Positions 53,756 to 62,425 of a stretch of DNA of 64,000 bases are shown here, piece after piece. The notes under the pieces are model-generated. The model did no database searches. It saw only the letters and a program-made list of their open reading frames with translations, and had not been told where the DNA came from. The position numbers were made by a program, and so were the translations under genes. This DNA comes from Bacteroidia bacterium. GTDB taxonomy: Bacteria > Bacteroidota > Bacteroidia > Bacteroidales > Paludibacteraceae. The stretch's first letter is position 1. Each line of letters starts with the position of its first letter. The stretch spans positions 1 through 64,000 of the forward strand of contig JAGKVE010000008.1 in NCBI GenBank assembly GCA_021152555.1, read 5' to 3'.

Positions 53756-56700
53756 TATCTTCTTGATTTAGGGGTTTTGTTACGCATTAACTGTTCATAC
53801 TCATCTTGGGCTTTCTTGATGCCCGTGTCACCGGTAACGGTGTTCACAGTCACAAACGGCTCATGCAACCGTACATTCATTTCGTTGACGGAGCGTGATA
53901 AGGCTTGCGACGCGGCTGCGACTGCAAGCAGTTCGCCATTAGAGGAAGCCTGTGCCATTCGTTGGGGAGCCGTGATAGACTGCGAAACATCCGAAGCAGA
54001 CAAGCGCCCGATGGTGTTGGTACGCTGGGCATAATCGAGTGTTTCAATCATAGCCCGTGCTTGGGGATTGCGGAGCAAGTCTTGACTTGCTACCCATTCT
54101 CCTGCATGGACGATACCGGCAGGTTCGTCCTTGCGTCCGGGTTTGGTGAAGCCTCCTTCCATATAGCCCTGCGCCTCGGACGCCTGTTGTTGCTTCTTGA
54201 TGGAAGCAATCTGAATAGCTCCAGCGGCTACAGCCATAGCAGCTGCTATAGGTGCCATGATGAAGCCGACCATCGGAATTGCAGCAGCCGAGGAGTAAGC
54301 AGAGATAGCAGACATGGCTGTTTGTGCCACGGCTTGCAGAACCTGCATTGCAAACATCTTCCGGTTTGCTTCCTGCTTAGCCTTACCTATCTCCGCTTGC
54401 TTCTGCTGCTCCAGAGCGACCTCTTGCGACTTATTACCCTCCGCATACGAGATTTCCCGGTCATACTTCCTTTCTATCTGAGCCGTTTGGATATCCAACT
54501 CGGCTTGGATGATTTCCGACAAGCCGGAGAAGATGGCTCCCATCTGATTGACGATCGTTGAGAACGATTCGGTCATGGCTTTGCCTGCATCGGACTCCAG
54601 CCATGCGATGCTATCGTCAATGGCTCCCCGGAAGGACTTTTTAAGTTCCTTCGCTTCACGCTTGTTATACTTGCGTGCCAACTGATACTTGGCTTCGTAG
54701 AAAGCGCGCTCTATGCGTAACCTATCACGTTTACTGTCACCGGCAGCCTTCAACATCTGCCTATATACCAACTCCAGGTTCTGCATGTCCCGTTGGTAGG
54801 ACTCGTCGTCCGTAATGCGGAAGCCTTTGGTAAAATACGCTTGGCGCATTTTCTCTTGCGCTTGCCGGGCTTCCTGCAAGTGCTTCTGTTGGTATTTGAG
54901 CGATGTATCGTGATAGTGTTTCTCCGCGCGTAGCTTCTCTTTGGATCCGTCTTCATACAGACTTGCCACTTTGCGCAAGTGCTCCAATTCAGCCAACTCG
55001 ATTGCATTCTGGTACTGACGTGCGGAGAGTTCTCCGTCCATATACCTCTGCTGAAGAATAGCCATCACTTCTTTATAAGCGACTTCCTCCTGCTGCACCG
55101 TCCCCTCAATGGCATTCTGACGCTGCTTCTTGAGCGCTTCCTGATACGAAGCTTCAATAGTTACTTCCTCGTTACCGACCAAGTCCTTATGCGCTAACTT
55201 CTTCCGATTGTATTCGACCTCAATCTCTAACATCCGGGTATTGTATTGCTCGTAGTCAGCCGTGCCTTTGGCATAGGCTATGCGATTGAGTGCCTGCTCG
55301 CGCTCGCGCCAATCATCTTCTGCTTGGAACTTGTTCCCCTTACCAGCCTTTTTATCGTCGTCACCGTCAGGTGCGCCACCACCAGAGGTAGATGCCTTTA
55401 CAGGGTCAGGTGCCTTTATACTGATACCGTTGGCTACGTCCTCCAACTCCTGCCACTCTTTTTTGAGCTTGCGCAAATCCGCTGAATACTGCCGTATATA
55501 CTTGGCATTTTCCTTTATTGCAGCCTTTACATTATCTTCGTTCGTGTAGCCCTTACCTGTTTTCAGCATTTCCTTATAGTTTCTGTTCAAATCCTCAAAC
55601 ATAGCGATTTGGGACTCTACATGTGCTATCTTATCTTCTATGGGTATCTGCTGGGTGGCAATCTCCTCCAGTTTCTCTTGGTTCATCTTCATACGGATGG
55701 ACTCTTTGAGAGAAACGAGGTAGTTATCGAGGGCTTCCTTATTGTTATTTATCAGGACGCCCTCATCCGTTAGCGAGGCATGATAGGCCGGGACTAACTC
55801 CTTCAATTGTCTCAATGCTTCGCGGCGCTTTTCAAGGGAAAGGTTGCTATTATTAACAACCTTGGTTAGGCTGTTCACAGCCGCTGCTTCCTTGGCGTAT
55901 TCCTCTACAATGGCTTTATTGTGGTCATCAATTTGCTTCTGAATACGCAACTGTCTTTCCTGTTCAGCCGTGAGCTTCTTCTGCTCTTTGACGGCATCTT
56001 TACTGTTCTTGAAAAGCGAATACAGTGCTATGCCAACTCCCACAATCGCACCAGCCACCAATCCCCAAGGGTTCATCATCATGGTTGCGTTCAGCAGCTT
56101 CATTGCTGCGTTTGCCCGGACGACGTTGCCGGTCATCCGGTTATAAGCGACGGATGCCGCAAGAACTGCCACCTTATGCACATGCAGCGCAGCCGTTTTT
56201 ATGGCTATAAATGCTGCGTGCAGCTTCTCCTTAATCAGTGCGAGATTGACTGCGACGGTATAAGTAGCAACAGCGGCAGCAAGGGAAAGAATAGCGGTTT
56301 TATGCTCCTTGATGAATTTCACCAACTGAAGCATTACGCGCATAGTAGCAGACGTTGTTGAAATGAAGTGCCGCATTACCGGCATCAGTTCCTGACCCAA
56401 GGAAATAGCCATCTCTTGAAAGCCTTTGCGAGCTTTGTCCAAACCTGCTTGAACAGTATTGTTCTGCACCTCAAACTCTTTGGTGACGGACGTTGCCTCA
56501 TCAAAGGCTTTGGCAGCCTCCTGCTGCTCCCAGATAAGCATATCGACGTTACCCGCAAGTGCCGAAATGACCGCGGAAGCGCGAGCGCCGTTCTCACCCA
56601 TGTCTGCAAACACGGGTGCAAGGACGGACATATCGCCTAACTCGTTCAAGCGGTTGAGCAACATCAATAGTCCCTCATTAGTCGAGTTCTTGAGGGCCGC

Positions 56701-57789
56701 ATTAAACTTTTCAAGATCCATGCCAGTTGCACTGGCAATTTTCTCTGTGTTCTTGAAAAGGTTCATGATAAGTTTGGAGAGAGCCGTGGCTGACATTTCA
56801 ACCTTCTGTCCTTGGGAATCAAGAACAGCGCCAAAGGCCATGACCTGAGGAACGGTCATACCGGCTTGAGCGCCAACACCTGCAAGTCGTTGGCCGAACT
56901 GAGCAAGGTATGAAGCTCCAGCCGTGCAGTTCTGCGACAACTCATTGATCACAGAGCCAACAGCGAGGAGCGACCGCTCCGTGCCGAGCCGTTCTTCATC
57001 CCCAAATATGGACGTTAGTTTAGAAAGTTGCAATGTCGCCCCATCTCCAAGCTCATCCAACGCTACATTGATTTGGTCAGCCGCCTTTACGAAGCCAAGA
57101 ACGTCCTCCTCGGAAGATTTACCGAGGCGGCCTGCTTCTTGTGCAAGGCGATTGAGTTCCTCGCGCGAAGAGCGTGTGTCGATCTTCTTAAACTGTTCGT
57201 TTAGATGTTCGACCTGCTCAGCGGTCATGCCGGTGTACTTGCGGACAGATGCCATTTCCTGCTCCATTTCAGCATACATCTGCACAGCCTGCTTTCCTGC
57301 CATGACAGCGCCCGTAAGGGCAGCGACACCACCGACGGCAACAGTCTGCCACTCTTGCCACTTACTATTAAACCGTTCCAAGAAGGTTTGCGACTTGGCG
57401 AGTTCTCCGTTAACTCGGGCAATCTCCTCCTTTACCAATCGTATCCTTTGCGCCTGTGCAGTCCATGCATCAGAGCCACGCTCCATATAGTCCAACTGTT
57501 TGTTGAGCGTCTGGAGCGTTTTCTGCAACTCCTTCGGGGTTGCCTTATCAAGACGACGGAGGACGTTATCGACCTGCATGGTGGATGACTCCATTTCTTT
57601 AATCTGACGATTGGTGTCACGCAATTCCTTCCTTAGCTTTTGCAGCGTGAGTTTATCACCGGCTGCAGCAGCCTTGGCTATCTGTTCCGATAGTTCCAAG
57701 GCGTGTTTCTTCAGGTTGGCGAGCGTCTCGGCTGCCTGTTGTCCGTTGACCATTAAGTTGACGGACGTATTAGTTGAGTAGTCTGACAT
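53755..57789 (-). CDS. Phage tail tape measure protein
   Basis: About 1,344 residues from the ATG at 57789 (MSDYSTNTSVNLMVNG); a longer frame to 57843 would run through the promoter. Long helical coiled coil with heptads at the N-terminus. The TP901-type core (MAGKQAVQMYAEMEQEMASVRKYTGMT..., and 'FAAMGENGAR'-like 'FADMGENGARASAVI') follows, then hydrophobic segments (GLVAGAIVGVGIALYSLF; late AAAIPMVGFIMAPIAAAMAVAAG). It sets tail length in long-tailed phages. First gene of an operon with its own promoter; overlaps the next gene by one base. Confidence 0.88.
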   Translation of the reverse strand: MSDYSTNTSVNLMVNGQQAAETLANLKKHALELSEQIAKAAAAGDKLTLQKLRKELRDTNRQIKEMESSTMQVDNVLRRLDKATPKELQKTLQTLNKQLDYMERGSDAWTAQAQRIRLVKEEIARVNGELAKSQTFLERFNSKWQEWQTVAVGGVAALTGAVMAGKQAVQMYAEMEQEMASVRKYTGMTAEQVEHLNEQFKKIDTRSSREELNRLAQEAGRLGKSSEEDVLGFVKAADQINVALDELGDGATLQLSKLTSIFGDEERLGTERSLLAVGSVINELSQNCTAGASYLAQFGQRLAGVGAQAGMTVPQVMAFGAVLDSQGQKVEMSATALSKLIMNLFKNTEKIASATGMDLEKFNAALKNSTNEGLLMLLNRLNELGDMSVLAPVFADMGENGARASAVISALAGNVDMLIWEQQEAAKAFDEATSVTKEFEVQNNTVQAGLDKARKGFQEMAISLGQELMPVMRHFISTTSATMRVMLQLVKFIKEHKTAILSLAAAVATYTVAVNLALIKEKLHAAFIAIKTAALHVHKVAVLAASVAYNRMTGNVVRANAAMKLLNATMMMNPWGLVAGAIVGVGIALYSLFKNSKDAVKEQKKLTAEQERQLRIQKQIDDHNKAIVEEYAKEAAAVNSLTKVVNNSNLSLEKRREALRQLKELVPAYHASLTDEGVLINNNKEALDNYLVSLKESIRMKMNQEKLEEIATQQIPIEDKIAHVESQIAMFEDLNRNYKEMLKTGKGYTNEDNVKAAIKENAKYIRQYSADLRKLKKEWQELEDVANGISIKAPDPVKASTSGGGAPDGDDDKKAGKGNKFQAEDDWREREQALNRIAYAKGTADYEQYNTRMLEIEVEYNRKKLAHKDLVGNEEVTIEASYQEALKKQRQNAIEGTVQQEEVAYKEVMAILQQRYMDGELSARQYQNAIELAELEHLRKVASLYEDGSKEKLRAEKHYHDTSLKYQQKHLQEARQAQEKMRQAYFTKGFRITDDESYQRDMQNLELVYRQMLKAAGDSKRDRLRIERAFYEAKYQLARKYNKREAKELKKSFRGAIDDSIAWLESDAGKAMTESFSTIVNQMGAIFSGLSEIIQAELDIQTAQIERKYDREISYAEGNKSQEVALEQQKQAEIGKAKQEANRKMFAMQVLQAVAQTAMSAISAYSSAAAIPMVGFIMAPIAAAMAVAAGAIQIASIKKQQQASEAQGYMEGGFTKPGRKDEPAGIVHAGEWVASQDLLRNPQARAMIETLDYAQRTNTIGRLSASDVSQSITAPQRMAQASSNGELLAVAAASQALSRSVNEMNVRLHEPFVTVNTVTGDTGIKKAQDEYEQLMRNKTPKSRR

Positions 57790-57806
57790 AGTACTAAATT
57801 TTTGTG

Positions 57807-57860
57807 CAAATTTACTATGCAGCGACGAAACACGAAAAGACACCCCGAAAAGTGGCTTTT
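57807..57860 (-). promoter_or_regulatory. Prophage promoter P1 with upstream dyad
   Basis: -7 TAAATTTG (57814-57807), 19-bp spacer, -33 TTTC (57837-57834). An inverted repeat AAAAGACAC-N8-GTGGCTTTT (57835-57860) overlaps and extends the -33. The same layout is found at P2 (62372-62425). After the -7 both read CACAAAAATT before the start codon. Confidence 0.7.
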
Positions 57861-58734
57861 CTGACAGCGAGGAACAGCCAGTAAAATCAAGGGCTAACGA
57901 CAGATTTTAGGTGGAAATTCGTTCCTCGTTGTACAAAATTTTCGCTGATTGAAATTGTAACTAATTGAAATTCAGCAGCAAAGGGGTTCGGGGATGTGCC
58001 CCGAGTTTGCTCTTAGGTAGCCCCAACCGCCCTGCAATGATAGCGTTTCCGCGTCTCTTTTTGGAGCGGAATATGCAAGTCCCCTTGCGAAAGTCCGAGC
58101 GCGCAAGTCTCCATGTAATCGGAAAGGCTGCAAGTCTATGCGTGCAAGTCCGAGTGTGGAGGTCTCACCCTAATCAGCGAGGGCGCAGGTCTCTCACGGA
58201 CTGAAAGCGCGCAAGTCTCCATGTAATCGGAAAGGCTGCAAGTCCATGTGTGAAAGTCCAAGTGCGGAGGTCTCACCCAAATCTGCGAGGGCGAAAGTCT
58301 CTCACGGACGGAAAGCGAGGGTCTGCTATGTAATCGGGAAAGGTCGAAAGTCTGCTATTTGCGAAAAGGCTTATAGTCTCCCGCGTACATTATGCGCACG
58401 CAAGACATCGCGCGCGCAAGGCTGCAAGTCTATCACGGCTGACGAAAGGCGAAAGTCTGCTACCTATCGCGCAAGGCTATGAGGTCACACATGAGCGCGC
58501 AAGGCTATGGGGTCTGCTATGGGTTCGGGGAGGTCGGAAGTCTCTCTTGAACGCATGGGGATGAGGTCGTGCGCGAGCGCGCGCAAACCTTTGGGAGTCG
58601 GCTTGTAGCAAGGGAAGAGGTGAAGTCTGCTACGGCTTTTGTGCTCTTTTTGTTCGAGAAAATACACAATTTTGATTGTGCGGTAACGATTTTCACGCAA
58701 AAACACTAAAAATTCGTGAAAAAAGTAAAAAAAA
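57861..58734. other. Gene-free region with irregular AAGTCT-word array
   Basis: No credible gene on either strand. From about 58086 to 58640 the words (G)AAGTCT, GAGGTCT, GGTCTCAC and GCGCAAGGCT recur about every 20-30 bp. A cleaner part is a 108-bp direct repeat, starting at 58101 and at 58209, with a degraded third copy from 58317. The short frames in it are products of the repeat. Confidence 0.7.
58101..58316. repeat. Two tandem 108-bp units
   Basis: Both begin GCGCAAGTCTCC, contain ATGTAATCGGAAAGGCTGCA and end with GTCTCTCACGGAC. Divergence between them is small and scattered. Confidence 0.8.
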
Positions 58735-58766
58735 TTTGGTCATGTCAAAAAAAAGTTGTACCTTTG
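58735..58766 (+). promoter_or_regulatory. Promoter of the second tRNA-His
   Basis: TTTG 58735-58738, 20-bp spacer, TACCTTTG 58759-58766, then CAGCCG; host-like in form. Confidence 0.75.
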
Positions 58767-58792
58767 CAGCCGCTTTTGAAAAAGAGCAGTAT

Positions 58793-58866
58793 GGTGGTTT
58801 TAGCTCAGTTGGTAGAGCATCGGATTGTGGTTCCGAGTGTCAAGGGTTCGAGCCCCTTACTCCACC
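58793..58866 (+). tRNA. tRNA-His (anticodon GTG), complete but with acceptor mismatches
   Basis: Has G-1, D arm, anticodon arm TCGGA-TTGTGGT-TCCGA, T arm AAGGG-TTCGAGC-CCCTT and C73. Acceptor strands GTGGTTT and ACTCCAC leave two mismatches (5-68 T-T and 6-67 T-C). CCA is not encoded. It lies between two prophage operons with its own promoter and terminator. It may replace the interrupted host copy, or its 3' half may come from another tRNA. Confidence 0.8.
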
Positions 58867-58874
58867 CGCTTGAT

Positions 58875-58905
58875 AATCAGCACTTTACGTGCTGATTTTT
58901 TTTAT
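58875..58905 (+). terminator. Terminator of tRNA-His
   Basis: Arms AATCAGCAC (58875-58883) and GTGCTGATT (58889-58897), loop TTTAC, then a T run. Confidence 0.9.
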
Positions 58906-59008
58906 TTCTGTCCCAAAAATGTCCCGATGAACGGTAGAAAGCAATACGCACGTGCATAAGCGCGAGCCTATACACATGCGTACGTGTTTTGATATATAAA
59001 GGTGTAGC

Positions 59009-59563
59009 TCAAATGATATGCTTCTTGTGCAGCCATAAGTAGCCGAGAATTGCACCTATGATGAGGAGCGTAATCCCCAATCCCAACACAATGAACACAG
59101 CCGTTAGGTTTGGGGGTTCAGCGCCACCGATGGACTCCTTGGAGTCATTGGTGGATGTGTGGGTTTGGGAATTGCTCCGTGTGCTATCGGCCACGTTGGT
59201 CTGCTGAAGCACATTCGAGCCACTCCTTTCCTCTTTGTTGATACGCGGCTGATGTATGGTAATGCGCCCTTTACGCGCAGGCTTGGCCGTCGCCGGTTGA
59301 GCCTGTGCGTTTGGGTTTGCCGCAAGCGAGTCAGCCTGCGGCAAAGCTGTGGGCGCACTATCATACAGATCAATGGTTATACTATCCGCAGAGACGGATA
59401 GCTTTGAGAACAGGCTATCCAGCCTCTGGGTGGTAGTCTGTTCCTGGTGTGAGGACTGCTCGTCTTGCTTCACACCTACCTCCGACACCGTGTGTCGGGT
59501 CGTGTGGCAAGCCGAAAGCAGTACCACACCTATAAGCATAATGGCTCTGCAGATAGTTCTCAT
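59009..59563 (-). CDS. Predicted one-piece (unimolecular) spanin
   Basis: 184 residues. N-terminal lipoprotein signal with Cys19 (VVLLSAC), a polar Ser/Thr/Pro/Gln-rich middle, and a single C-terminal membrane helix (about residues 153-174, FIVLGLGITLLIIGAILGYLWL) with a basic end. An outer-membrane lipid anchor plus an inner-membrane helix in one chain is the layout of u-spanins, which fuse the two membranes in the last lysis step. It directly follows holin and amidase genes and overlaps the amidase stop by 4 bp. No sequence homologue is claimed. Confidence 0.65.
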   Translation of the reverse strand: MRTICRAIMLIGVVLLSACHTTRHTVSEVGVKQDEQSSHQEQTTTQRLDSLFSKLSVSADSITIDLYDSAPTALPQADSLAANPNAQAQPATAKPARKGRITIHQPRINKEERSGSNVLQQTNVADSTRSNSQTHTSTNDSKESIGGAEPPNLTAVFIVLGLGITLLIIGAILGYLWLHKKHII

Positions 59564-59967
59564 AAGGCAGCGTATTCAGAGGTGGCATCAAAACACGGAC
59601 ATGCTTTCTTCGCAAAATCACGGTGACCGTGAATAACAGCCTCCGGGAAGCGCTGCTTGAGGTCTGTAAGCAGCCCAAGCAACGAGGCTTTTTGCGCATC
59701 GGTGCGGGTGTCAGCAGGCTTGCCTTCGGCATTTAGACCGCCACAATAAACAACTCCGATAGAGTTTTTGTTGTGGTCGAGGCAATGCGCTCCAGCCTGC
59801 TCTAAGGGGCGTCCGGGGAATACATTCCCATCTTGATCTACCACATAGTGATAGCCGATGGTTTTCCAACCACGCTGCTTGTGCCAGCGTGTGATGTCGG
59901 CTACAGTGACGCGTTGGTCCGGGAAGGTAGCCGTGCAATGAACGATGATTTCCAAAATTTTTCTCAT
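59560..59967 (-). CDS. Phage endolysin, N-acetylmuramoyl-L-alanine amidase
   Basis: 135 residues, Amidase_2 fold. Zinc ligands are visible in IIVHCTAT (His), HGHRDFAKKACPCFD (His, Cys) and the catalytic Tyr region IGYHYVV. No signal peptide, so it needs the holin for access to peptidoglycan. Overlaps both neighbours by 4 bp (ATGA), a tightly coupled lysis cassette. Confidence 0.9.
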   Translation of the reverse strand: MRKILEIIVHCTATFPDQRVTVADITRWHKQRGWKTIGYHYVVDQDGNVFPGRPLEQAGAHCLDHNKNSIGVVYCGGLNAEGKPADTRTDAQKASLLGLLTDLKQRFPEAVIHGHRDFAKKACPCFDATSEYAAL

Positions 59968-60227
59968 TCTGATTCAGGATTAGGTTTTTGTGAAACTGTG
60001 ATTTTTGTTTTTCCGTGCTCAATCTTGGTATTGAGCCCACGGATGACGGCATCCCATGCAAAGAAGATTGCGACGAGAATGATCATCAATCCGACACCTT
60101 GGATGATAGAGGGGTGAACTTCCCCCGGAGGCGGAATGATAATGCCGGCAATGAATGTGGCAGCTGCCACGAAAGCGAGGGCTATAGCGACCCACGCTTG
60201 GGGAGTTAAGGCTTTAAGGTTTTTCAT
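59964..60227 (-). CDS. Putative holin
   Basis: 87 residues with two membrane helices (about 12-32 and 42-62) joined by a Pro-rich turn (IIPPPGEVHP), and a charged C-terminus. Class II holin layout directly upstream of the endolysin. No sequence signature beyond this. Confidence 0.7.
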   Translation of the reverse strand: MKNLKALTPQAWVAIALAFVAAATFIAGIIIPPPGEVHPSIIQGVGLMIILVAIFFAWDAVIRGLNTKIEHGKTKITVSQKPNPESE

Positions 60228-60243
60228 AGTTTTTATAGATTAA

Positions 60244-60849
60244 TTAGATTGGGGTTGCCTTGATGTAGAGGGTTGAATTAGCGGAGATGTTGGATGTGCC
60301 GTTCGAGGAGAAATGCGTGAGGTGGACAGTTTCTCCGGGGTCGAGAAAGCACATGTAGTTGATAGGCACGGAGAAGATCTGCGTAGTGCCGGTAAAGTGA
60401 ACTGCATTCATGGCGATTTGTGTACGCTCCCCTTCCGTATCATATTTGTAGATTTGTATGATACGGTCGGCAGTATAGCTGTCGTTGACTTTGAGCGTAA
60501 CAAAGCCAGTAATCTCGACCAGACAACGGCTGACGCACCGCAAGAGCGGCTCATCCGAATCGTTCGTTGTGATGTCAATTACGCTACCGCAGATGGAAGA
60601 GCAATCTGTATCATCGGTAACGATAGGACACTCCACGGCAGCGGTGGTAGTGAGTTGGCACACGTGTCCAAAGAACCAGTTCAAGCCAAGCGGAAGACTG
60701 CTTCCGCCTCCGGAACTACCGCCACCTCCATTGCCGGTGTTCTCATTGATGGCATGGAGGATGTTAGCCAAAGATTGGGGTGTGATTGAATTGGCAGCCG
60801 TTTGGTTTGCCAAAGCGTTGATAAGGCTAGTGATGGTTGATTTATCCAT
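60244..60849 (-). CDS. Prophage hypothetical protein (putative tail/appendage)
   Basis: 201 residues. Short helical N-terminus (DKSTITSLINALANQTAANS), a Gly/Ser linker (GNGGGGSSGGGSS) and a beta-rich C-terminal domain of ~130 residues. Helix-linker-beta architecture and position before the lysis cassette suggest a virion appendage protein; not proven. Confidence 0.6.
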   Translation of the reverse strand: MDKSTITSLINALANQTAANSITPQSLANILHAINENTGNGGGGSSGGGSSLPLGLNWFFGHVCQLTTTAAVECPIVTDDTDCSSICGSVIDITTNDSDEPLLRCVSRCLVEITGFVTLKVNDSYTADRIIQIYKYDTEGERTQIAMNAVHFTGTTQIFSVPINYMCFLDPGETVHLTHFSSNGTSNISANSTLYIKATPI

Positions 60850-60865
60850 AGTTTTAAGGTATTAG

Positions 60866-61282
60866 TTAGTATAACTTGTTAAGGCGTTCGAAGGTATCGG
60901 CCATGATGCCTTGGAATTCGCGTCCAAGGTTATCGCCGAAGAAATCGCGCAGGTTCAAGACGGAGGCATAGTATCGTTTGGAGAACCAAGGGCGGCGCTG
61001 GCGCACTTTGGCACGGCCTATGTCTCCCGAGTTGCCGCGTGGTGTTTCGCGGCCAACTCCATAGTCCTGCCAAAGACCGTACTCCAAGAACTCCTGTGAG
61101 AGCGTGACTTCGACGAAGCGACCATCCGCTCTCACGGGCATAGCCACCGGCGAGGCGAGCAATCGCCCTGTGTCGATTACCTCGAGCAAGGTGATACGCT
61201 CCTGCCAGATGCGGAGCATGGTTTCGTTCCAAGCCTTGATATATTTCTCGCGCTCTTCCTGCACTTCAATCTCTTTGACCAT
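60866..61282 (-). CDS. Prophage hypothetical protein
   Basis: 138 residues, mostly helical with a conserved-looking centre (ESVTLSQEFLEYGLWQDYGVG-like landmarks) and RPWFSKRYYASV, a motif I associate with Bacteroides prophage morphogenesis proteins. Start overlaps the upstream stop (TAATG). Possibly a tail completion or minor structural protein. Confidence 0.6.
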   Translation of the reverse strand: MVKEIEVQEEREKYIKAWNETMLRIWQERITLLEVIDTGRLLASPVAMPVRADGRFVEVTLSQEFLEYGLWQDYGVGRETPRGNSGDIGRAKVRQRRPWFSKRYYASVLNLRDFFGDNLGREFQGIMADTFERLNKLY

Positions 61283-62352
61283 TATGCGAAGATTTGATTA
61301 TATTGTTCGGTAAATATGCCGGTGTGTATGCTGTAGCGTTGGGTGGACTGCTTGCCATCGGCAAACTGCCACGTGAAGGAAAGGGTGTTTTCTTCACCCG
61401 GAGCGTCGGTCTGCTCAAAAGAATATTCCTTGATGAGCACATCAGCAAACATACCATCCGGCAGCTTGCGCATGATGAATGAGGATGTGAGGAACTGCTC
61501 CAGCCATGTCATGTAGCCGGAGAGCAGTTGGGCTGTCTGCACCTCGAAGGTACGGGTGTGCTTGACATCGTAGTGCTGCAGGCGGCCGTCCACCATCGCT
61601 TCGGAGAAATCCGATTCCAGTTTGGAAATGGTGGCGCCGGGTATGCCCAACGACTCCATACATCCGAATATGTTTTTGAAGCGGAACTCCTGTGCAGAAG
61701 CGCAAGGTACAACGTAGTAGTGAATGAGCCGAGAACTGAACTTGAGTGTGAACGATAGCAACTGTGTGCCGTTCCCGAAGTGGTTTTCGCAGACCCATTG
61801 CAATTCCTTAACGGATATGGTGGAAGTGACTATTCCGAAAGCAAAGCGGCGACCGGAGATGTACTCGTAAGAGTCATAGGAGCCGTCGGCTTTCCGCACG
61901 TTCAGCGTAAAGACGAACGTGCCTACTGAATAGTTACCACTGCCTGCGATGTAGAACGGCAGCACCTCCTGGTTATACAAGGTAGTAAGGCGATGATTGT
62001 GGGTAGTGAGGAACGAATCGGCAAGGAAGGTATCCACATCGACAGTCATACACTTTAGCTTGCATAGGAGCACTTGGCATGAAGCGTTGACCGTTTCATT
62101 GGCAACTGATATGGTAATGCCGACCGTGCAGAAGGATTTTCCTTGCTGCTCCATGGATAACTCAACCAGCGGCACGAGATTGCGCACTGTGACCCTTCCG
62201 GAAACAGCGTAATAGCGTGTGGAAAGTGCGGTAGAGCCGTTCACTGCGATAGTGACATTGGCTAAACCATAGTTGGTGGAAATCGACAAATCGGGGAAAT
62301 CACAAGAATAGAATTTCTTCCCGTCGATTGATGTATTCAAAGTTAAAGCCAT
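61282..62352 (-). CDS. Prophage structural protein (putative tail)
   Basis: 357 residues from the ATG at 62352 (MALTLNTSIDGKKFYSCDFP). The 11 residues upstream in frame would overlap the promoter. Beta-rich, no enzymatic motif. First gene of the operon running through the lysis genes. Its opening resembles Bacteroides prophage structural proteins. Confidence 0.6.
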   Translation of the reverse strand: MALTLNTSIDGKKFYSCDFPDLSISTNYGLANVTIAVNGSTALSTRYYAVSGRVTVRNLVPLVELSMEQQGKSFCTVGITISVANETVNASCQVLLCKLKCMTVDVDTFLADSFLTTHNHRLTTLYNQEVLPFYIAGSGNYSVGTFVFTLNVRKADGSYDSYEYISGRRFAFGIVTSTISVKELQWVCENHFGNGTQLLSFTLKFSSRLIHYYVVPCASAQEFRFKNIFGCMESLGIPGATISKLESDFSEAMVDGRLQHYDVKHTRTFEVQTAQLLSGYMTWLEQFLTSSFIMRKLPDGMFADVLIKEYSFEQTDAPGEENTLSFTWQFADGKQSTQRYSIHTGIFTEQYNQIFA

Positions 62353-62371
62353 ACCTTTGCTAATTTTTGTG

Positions 62372-62425
62372 CAAAGATATGGCATTTAGCTTATTCTTCA
62401 AAAGACACCCTTTTTAAGTGGCTTT
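62372..62425 (-). promoter_or_regulatory. Prophage promoter P2 with upstream dyad
   Basis: -7 TATCTTTG (62379-62372), 19-bp spacer, -33 TTTG (62402-62399). Inverted repeat AAAAGACAC-N9-GTGGCTTT at 62400-62425, overlapping the end of umuC. Same geometry as P1. Confidence 0.7.

Noticed and set aside
58101..58330. CRISPR array
   Set aside because: Only two full 108-bp units with conserved 'spacers' and no cas genes; a tandem repeat instead.
57965..58482. Two ~78-codon plus-strand frames in the AAGTCT field
   Set aside because: Their sequences are translations of the tandem repeat, with no promoter or conserved motif.
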